From contig JAFOYD010000139.1 of assembly GCA_017391545.1 (NCBI GenBank), forward strand, positions 1 to 17,895: a DNA stretch of 17,895 nt, written 5' to 3'. This DNA comes from Lachnospiraceae bacterium. Its GTDB lineage: Bacteria > Bacillota > Clostridia > Lachnospirales > Lachnospiraceae. The translations under genes were made by a program, and so were the position numbers. This document shows, in pieces, positions 14,436 through 17,895 of the stretch (positions are counted from its first letter, which is position 1; every line of letters starts with the position of its first letter). The notes under the pieces are model-generated. The model was not told where the DNA came from, ran no database searches, and saw nothing but the letters and a program-made list of their open reading frames with translations.

Positions 14436-14463
14436 TCTCTTATCCTTCCTTTTATATGATTCA

Positions 14464-15234
14464 TCACTTGCCGTTCTCCTCGGCAACACAGTATATTCTC
14501 TCGCTTTGTGCTGTTACCTCACCGAGCGTATCTGCATCATACGCCCTGATCAGTACAAGCCCTGATGCTTCTATGAAATGCTTCATTTCCTCCAGCGTAT
14601 ATCCCCTTTGAAGATGAACCTCCTGAAAACGGGAAAAAAGCTCCTGTCCATCGGCAGATGCTTCCTCATTTCGTGCAAAGATCGTCAGGTCGTACTCATT
14701 GATATCACTCTCCGAGTCATAATAGTTCTCCCAGATAAAGCTGCAGTCTTCCCTGTTCTCCGCAATGACGCTGTCTCCTATGACCGTTTCATACTTATAT
14801 CTGGTATTAAAATCAAAGAAAAAGATTCCCTTCGGATCAAGATAATTGTTGACAAGGCGAAAACATTCAATCACATCCTCATCCTCAAGCAGATAGTTCA
14901 GACTGTCACATACGCTCACGACAGCCCGGACTGTGCCATAAAGTTCAAACGACCGCATGTCCTGATTGAGGTAAAGAATATCATGACCTGACTGTTCTCT
15001 TTTTGCACAAGCAATATTCAGCATCTCGTCGGCGCAATCCACGCCGATCATGTCATAGCCTTTCGCAGCAAGGAGCTCGGTCATGCTCCCTGTGCCGCAT
15101 CCAAGCTCCAATACAAGTCCGTCTTTGATATCATGTGCACCAAGCTCCCGGACAATATTGTCACACCACTGCTCATATGGTGTCTCGTCCATAAAGCGGT
15201 CATATACACTTGCAAAATCTGTATATGCTTCCAT
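14464..15234 (-). CDS. Class I SAM-dependent methyltransferase
   Basis: This 256-residue protein has the Rossmann methyltransferase motifs: VLELGCGTGS (41-50, SAM-binding glycine loop), an acidic residue after strand 2 in MIGVDCADEML (D66), NQDMRSF near 90 and VVSVCDSLNYLL near 105. The N-terminal AYTDFASVYDRFMDETPYEQW is typical of a Firmicutes family often found beside hslO. The substrate is not known. The ATG at 15234 follows GGTGACG; a TTG one codon earlier is ignored. It lies 41 bases after the PopT-like gene and 28 before hslO, and is probably read with them. Confidence 0.88.
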   Translation of the reverse strand: MEAYTDFASVYDRFMDETPYEQWCDNIVRELGAHDIKDGLVLELGCGTGSMTELLAAKGYDMIGVDCADEMLNIACAKREQSGHDILYLNQDMRSFELYGTVRAVVSVCDSLNYLLEDEDVIECFRLVNNYLDPKGIFFFDFNTRYKYETVIGDSVIAENREDCSFIWENYYDSESDINEYDLTIFARNEEASADGQELFSRFQEVHLQRGYTLEEMKHFIEASGLVLIRAYDADTLGEVTAQSERIYCVAEENGK

Positions 15235-15275
15235 CAATCGTCACCATGCTTTCATATTTCTTCAAATAAACAGTT

Positions 15276-16133
15276 TTATGCCCCTAATTTCATGGAAATA
15301 AAGAATCCTGCCACCAACAGAACCAGACCTGTAACGATCTCCACAACGCCGACCGTACCAATCTCCATCATAAAGATAATTGCAAATGGAGAAGCCACGA
15401 TCAGTCCGATGATCGCCCAGTATGTCACAAGTGGGAACTTGTTGAGCATAAATTCGATCAGCTTTGCTACTGCTACAGCTCCTACAACAACACCGATACC
15501 AAACGGAATCAGTACAACAAATGTATCAAGCATTGCCGGAATATCAAAGCTCTTTAATGCGTTGATGAAATTATTAACAGTGTCAATGATCGTATTATAA
15601 TAGCCAAGGATCATCATGATCATCGAACCGCTGACACCGGGAATGACCATCGTCGCTGCGGCAATGATGCCGACGCCAAAAAGCTTTAGTACGTTGCCAA
15701 CACTGAAGGTAATGTCTGCACTTGAGCCTCCGCCCTCTCCAACCAGTGAAAAGCCTACAACTGTTGCAAAAAGAAGCACAAATGCGATAATCTGCGGAAG
15801 TCGGATCGTGTTTCCCTTTACCTTTTTATAAATGACAGGGATTCCGCCAATAATCAGACCAATAAAGAAGAGATTCGTCTGCAGCGGAAATTTTGGAAAC
15901 AGGATTTCCGAGAAGATCTTTGCAAAAATTGCGATAGAGAGAAGCATTCCGATCGCGATTGGAACCAGAAGGGCAATCGCTTCCTTCATTCGCTTGATAA
16001 AATGTGTCAGCACAAGAATGAGCTTGTCATAAATTCCCATGGAAACCATGAGCGTTCCTCCACTCACTCCCGGAATGACATTTGCAATGCCAATGACCAT
16101 ACCTCTTAACGTGTTCATGATAAATTCTTTCAT
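15276..16133 (-). CDS. popT: DUF368 membrane protein, PopT-type polyprenyl-phosphate transporter
   Basis: This 285-residue hydrophobic protein has about eight membrane segments. It carries the duplicated DUF368 motif: IPGVSGG at 20-26 and IPGVSGS at 164-170, which suggests two inverted halves. DUF368 proteins (PopT) were recently shown to return undecaprenyl-phosphate across the membrane for reuse in peptidoglycan, teichoic acid and capsule synthesis; the specific substrate here is inferred from that family. The start follows AAGGAG by eight bases, and that site shares bases with the hisC stop codon (GTAAGGAG). Recycling of the lipid carrier fits the envelope theme of the rest of the window. 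Confidence 0.85.
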   Translation of the reverse strand: MKEFIMNTLRGMVIGIANVIPGVSGGTLMVSMGIYDKLILVLTHFIKRMKEAIALLVPIAIGMLLSIAIFAKIFSEILFPKFPLQTNLFFIGLIIGGIPVIYKKVKGNTIRLPQIIAFVLLFATVVGFSLVGEGGGSSADITFSVGNVLKLFGVGIIAAATMVIPGVSGSMIMMILGYYNTIIDTVNNFINALKSFDIPAMLDTFVVLIPFGIGVVVGAVAVAKLIEFMLNKFPLVTYWAIIGLIVASPFAIIFMMEIGTVGVVEIVTGLVLLVAGFFISMKLGA

Positions 16134-16145
16134 TTCAAATACTCC

Positions 16146-17204
16146 TTACTTATCTTTTAAATATTCCTCAAGAAAACGGATCACAGTATCCATCTCCTCA
16201 TCCGTACCTATGGAAATACGCATGCGATTTGCAATGCGCGGCTTGTTCCAATGCCTTACATAAATCTGATTGGCTCTGAGCGCATCGAAGATTTCCTGTG
16301 CAGGAACACGCTTGTGCGCAGCAAAGATAAAGTTCGTCTTGGAATCAGTGAACACAAAATCAAGTCTTGAAAGCTCCTTTTTGATGCGTTCTCTGGTGCT
16401 TACCACTTTTGCAACTGTCTCCTGAAAATACTGCTCGTCCTCCACAGATGCTACTCCCGCTGCGATAGCGGTCGCATTCATTGTATAAGAATTGAAGGAG
16501 AATTTCACATCGTTCAGATATTTGATCAGCTTTTCGTTTCCCATCGCATAGCCAATGCGCATGCCTGCCATGGAACGTGATTTTGAAAATGTCTGTACGA
16601 CGAGCAGGTTCTCATATTTCCCGATCAGTGGAACGCAGCTCTGTCCCCCAAAGTCAACATATGCCTCATCAATAATGACAACAGAATCCGGATTTGCCCT
16701 GATGATCTCCTCAAGTACAGCTACATCAGCCATAACGCCTGTCGGTGCATTGGGATTTGCGATCACAATACCGCCATTTTCTTTAAAATAGTCTTCCTTT
16801 CTGATGCAGAAGTTCTCGTCAAGTGGCTGACATTCATAAGGGATTCGATACAAATCTGCCCAAACATCATAGAAAGAATAGGTAATATCCGGAAACAGGA
16901 TCGGTTTTCCAGAATTGAAGAAGGTCAGGAATGACATGGAAAGCACATCATCCGATCCCACTCCTACAAATACCTGACTGTCAGAAAGTCCATGCCTCTT
17001 CGCAAGGACACTTACAAGGTCTGACACATCAGGATCAGGGTATTTTCGCAAGATATCACAGTCAAAATCATGAAGAACCGCCTCAACACCCGGTGCTGGG
17101 GGATAGGGACACTCATTTGTATTAAGCTTTATGACATTCTGGTCCTTTGGCTGCTCGCCAGCCACATAAGGTACTACTTTTCGTACATTGTTTTCCCAAT
17201 TCAT
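16146..17204 (-). CDS. hisC: Histidinol-phosphate aminotransferase
   Basis: This 352-residue fold-type I PLP enzyme has NTNECPYPP (28-36), RKYPDPDVSDL (53-63), GSDDVLSM (83-90), NPNAPTG (150-156), DEAYVDF (179-185) and the PLP lysine in TFSKSRSMAGMRIGY (K208). The C-terminal arginine region is NRMRISIG. It converts histidinol phosphate and 2-oxoglutarate to imidazole acetol phosphate and glutamate, and some relatives also act on aromatic amino acids. No other his gene is visible nearby, so HisC-like specificity is assigned by motif only. The ATG at 17204 follows GAGGAG; an in-frame ATG at 17252 is rejected because it would put that site and the promoter -10 within or next to the coding sequence. 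Confidence 0.9.
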   Translation of the reverse strand: MNWENNVRKVVPYVAGEQPKDQNVIKLNTNECPYPPAPGVEAVLHDFDCDILRKYPDPDVSDLVSVLAKRHGLSDSQVFVGVGSDDVLSMSFLTFFNSGKPILFPDITYSFYDVWADLYRIPYECQPLDENFCIRKEDYFKENGGIVIANPNAPTGVMADVAVLEEIIRANPDSVVIIDEAYVDFGGQSCVPLIGKYENLLVVQTFSKSRSMAGMRIGYAMGNEKLIKYLNDVKFSFNSYTMNATAIAAGVASVEDEQYFQETVAKVVSTRERIKKELSRLDFVFTDSKTNFIFAAHKRVPAQEIFDALRANQIYVRHWNKPRIANRMRISIGTDEEMDTVIRFLEEYLKDK

Positions 17205-17255
17205 AGCTGTCTCCTCTTCTTTCACATTTTTATATCCATTTTTTATATCCATGTA

Positions 17256-17284
17256 ATAATAACAGACTTTTGAACTTTATGCAA
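17256..17284 (-). promoter_or_regulatory. Probable sigma-A promoter for the hisC run
   Basis: On the minus strand TTGCAT (17279-17284) is followed after 17 bases by TATTAT (17256-17261). The predicted start near 17249 leaves a leader of about 45 nt. It may serve hisC, popT, the methyltransferase gene and hslO, since the gaps between them are 12, 41 and 28 bases with no terminator visible. Confidence 0.6.
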
Positions 17285-17290
17285 TGTCTG

Positions 17291-17319
17291 TTGACTCCAA
17301 AAGAATTTCATTCTACTAT
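17291..17319 (+). promoter_or_regulatory. Probable sigma-A promoter for the plus-strand membrane protein
   Basis: TTGACT (17291-17296) is followed after 17 bases by TACTAT (17314-17319), divergent from the hisC promoter. The -10 hexamer is the left end of a perfect palindrome (17314-17331). The ATG of the membrane protein is about 75 bases downstream. Confidence 0.5.
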
Positions 17320-17331
17320 AAATTTATAGTA
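17314..17331. promoter_or_regulatory. Perfect 18-bp palindrome, candidate operator
   Basis: TACTATAAATTTATAGTA is self-complementary across all 18 bases, centred between 17322 and 17323. It overlaps the -10 of the plus-strand promoter and lies about 30 bases upstream of the hisC -35, so a bound dimeric regulator could affect either side. It is AT-only apart from one C and one G, and chance in an AT-rich gap is possible. Confidence 0.4.
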
Positions 17332-17394
17332 TATTTTTTATCATGTTTCTTATAAATAAGTTAAACATAAATCATTCAGATCCGGAGGTTCATT

Positions 17395-17895
17395 ATGTAT
17401 CAATTAAAGATTTTTGCCAAAAGCTTTTTGTCACTTTTTGCCATTATGCGTCTGACAGGCATGTCCACAAAGAATCCTGCATCTGTCATTCTCTTCATGG
17501 TGTTTCTCTATATTTTTTCCAAGCTACACAGTGACAGAGTCGAAAGCCGCATCCTGTCCGGTGATTCACTGCTTGCTTTGATCCTGAGTGTTTTTTTCAG
17601 CGTATCCACTCTCGCAGCACGATACAGCATCATTCTTGGCAGTCTGACGAGCACACTTTTCTGTGCCATCATCCTTTTGTTTACAGGGGCCGGACTTTTT
17701 GTGATCTACTATCATCTCGCGATCTGGATTCTGCAGGCAACACCTGCGTTGAAACTTACCGGGGCCGGATACTCGTATGCATGGCTTCCCTATGCTGCTG
17801 CAGCGCTCTGTCTCGTCTGCTGGATTCCCTATTTCCTGTATGAATATCCGGCAGTGATGACGCCTGACAGCATCAATCAGTATGCACAGGTCATT
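17395..17895 (+). CDS. Large integral membrane protein, probable DUF6020/glycosyltransferase-like, 5' part only
   Basis: The first 167 codons are visible, starting six bases after CGGAGG. The translation (MYQLKIFAKSFLS...) has roughly four hydrophobic segments separated by short charged stretches. It ends in WIPYFLYEYPAVMTPDSINQ, a loop that resembles the first extracytoplasmic loop of the DUF6020 family, membrane proteins with a polytopic, GT-C-like layout found in Lachnospiraceae. The Asp in MTPDS would be the natural candidate for a metal or sugar-lipid binding residue. The rest lies past the window edge, so the family call is from pattern memory and no function is claimed. It is transcribed divergently from hisC. 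Confidence 0.6.
   Translation, partial: MYQLKIFAKSFLSLFAIMRLTGMSTKNPASVILFMVFLYIFSKLHSDRVESRILSGDSLLALILSVFFSVSTLAARYSIILGSLTSTLFCAIILLFTGAGLFVIYYHLAIWILQATPALKLTGAGYSYAWLPYAAAALCLVCWIPYFLYEYPAVMTPDSINQYAQVI

Noticed and set aside
15133..15600. A 155-codon plus-strand frame spanning the methyltransferase and popT genes
   Set aside because: It crosses two recognised genes in antisense; it is low-complexity Thr/Ile/Ser sequence typical of the reverse complement of membrane-protein codons.
1..17895. CRISPR array, tRNA, rRNA, phage or toxin-antitoxin genes
   Set aside because: No regularly spaced repeats, tRNA-like cloverleaf, rRNA-like stretch or matching protein motif was found by eye.

Overview
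The window reads as a chromosomal segment of an anaerobic Firmicute, most likely a Lachnospiraceae-type gut Clostridium. The clues are AGGAGG-type ribosome sites, sigma-A-like promoters, a glutamine synthetase followed by an ANTAR regulator, a DUF4358-like lipoprotein, a probable DUF6020 membrane protein and paired MBOAT/DHHW O-acetylation genes. The genus cannot be fixed from sequence alone. Almost everything lies on the minus strand. Only the small membrane-anchored protein at 13015-13557 and the truncated membrane protein starting at 17395 are on the plus strand.

Layout in transcription order, from right to left. (1) hisC, a DUF368/PopT polyprenyl-phosphate transporter, a SAM methyltransferase and hslO (Hsp33) form a compact run with a good promoter before hisC. 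(2) A convergent plus-strand gene encodes an anchored FMN-binding-like domain; its stop codon overlaps that of hslO. (3) glnA, an ANTAR regulator with a degenerate receiver, manC, dapF, MBOAT and a DHHW/AlgJ-like protein follow closely spaced; a glnA promoter lies upstream, and a weak terminator is seen at the end. (4) An ECF sigma factor, its membrane anti-sigma factor, a lipoprotein and a second MBOAT/DHHW pair form another run. (5) A glycogen-debranching enzyme gene (glgX type) with its own promoter runs off the left edge.

Functionally the window mixes central nitrogen metabolism (glnA, ANTAR, hisC) with envelope construction. ManC supplies GDP-mannose, DapF makes meso-diaminopimelate, PopT recycles the lipid carrier, and two MBOAT/DHHW pairs probably move acetyl groups across the membrane onto a surface polymer. 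One pair is tied to housekeeping-type genes; the other sits behind an ECF sigma/anti-sigma switch. That contrast is the most interesting gene-level feature.

The most striking non-coding feature is a 133-bp non-autonomous mobile element (MITE) at 12769-12901. It has 12-bp terminal inverted repeats beginning GTAA, perfect 8-bp flanking duplications (TATTTTAC) and internal hairpins. It lies between the probable glnA promoter and the glnA ribosome site, so it would form part of the glnA mRNA leader. The ends and duplication length fit the IS66 family. No tRNA, rRNA, CRISPR array or phage gene was recognised. No gene-free stretch exceeds 300 bases; the two longest (1003-1271 and 12734-13014) are described below.
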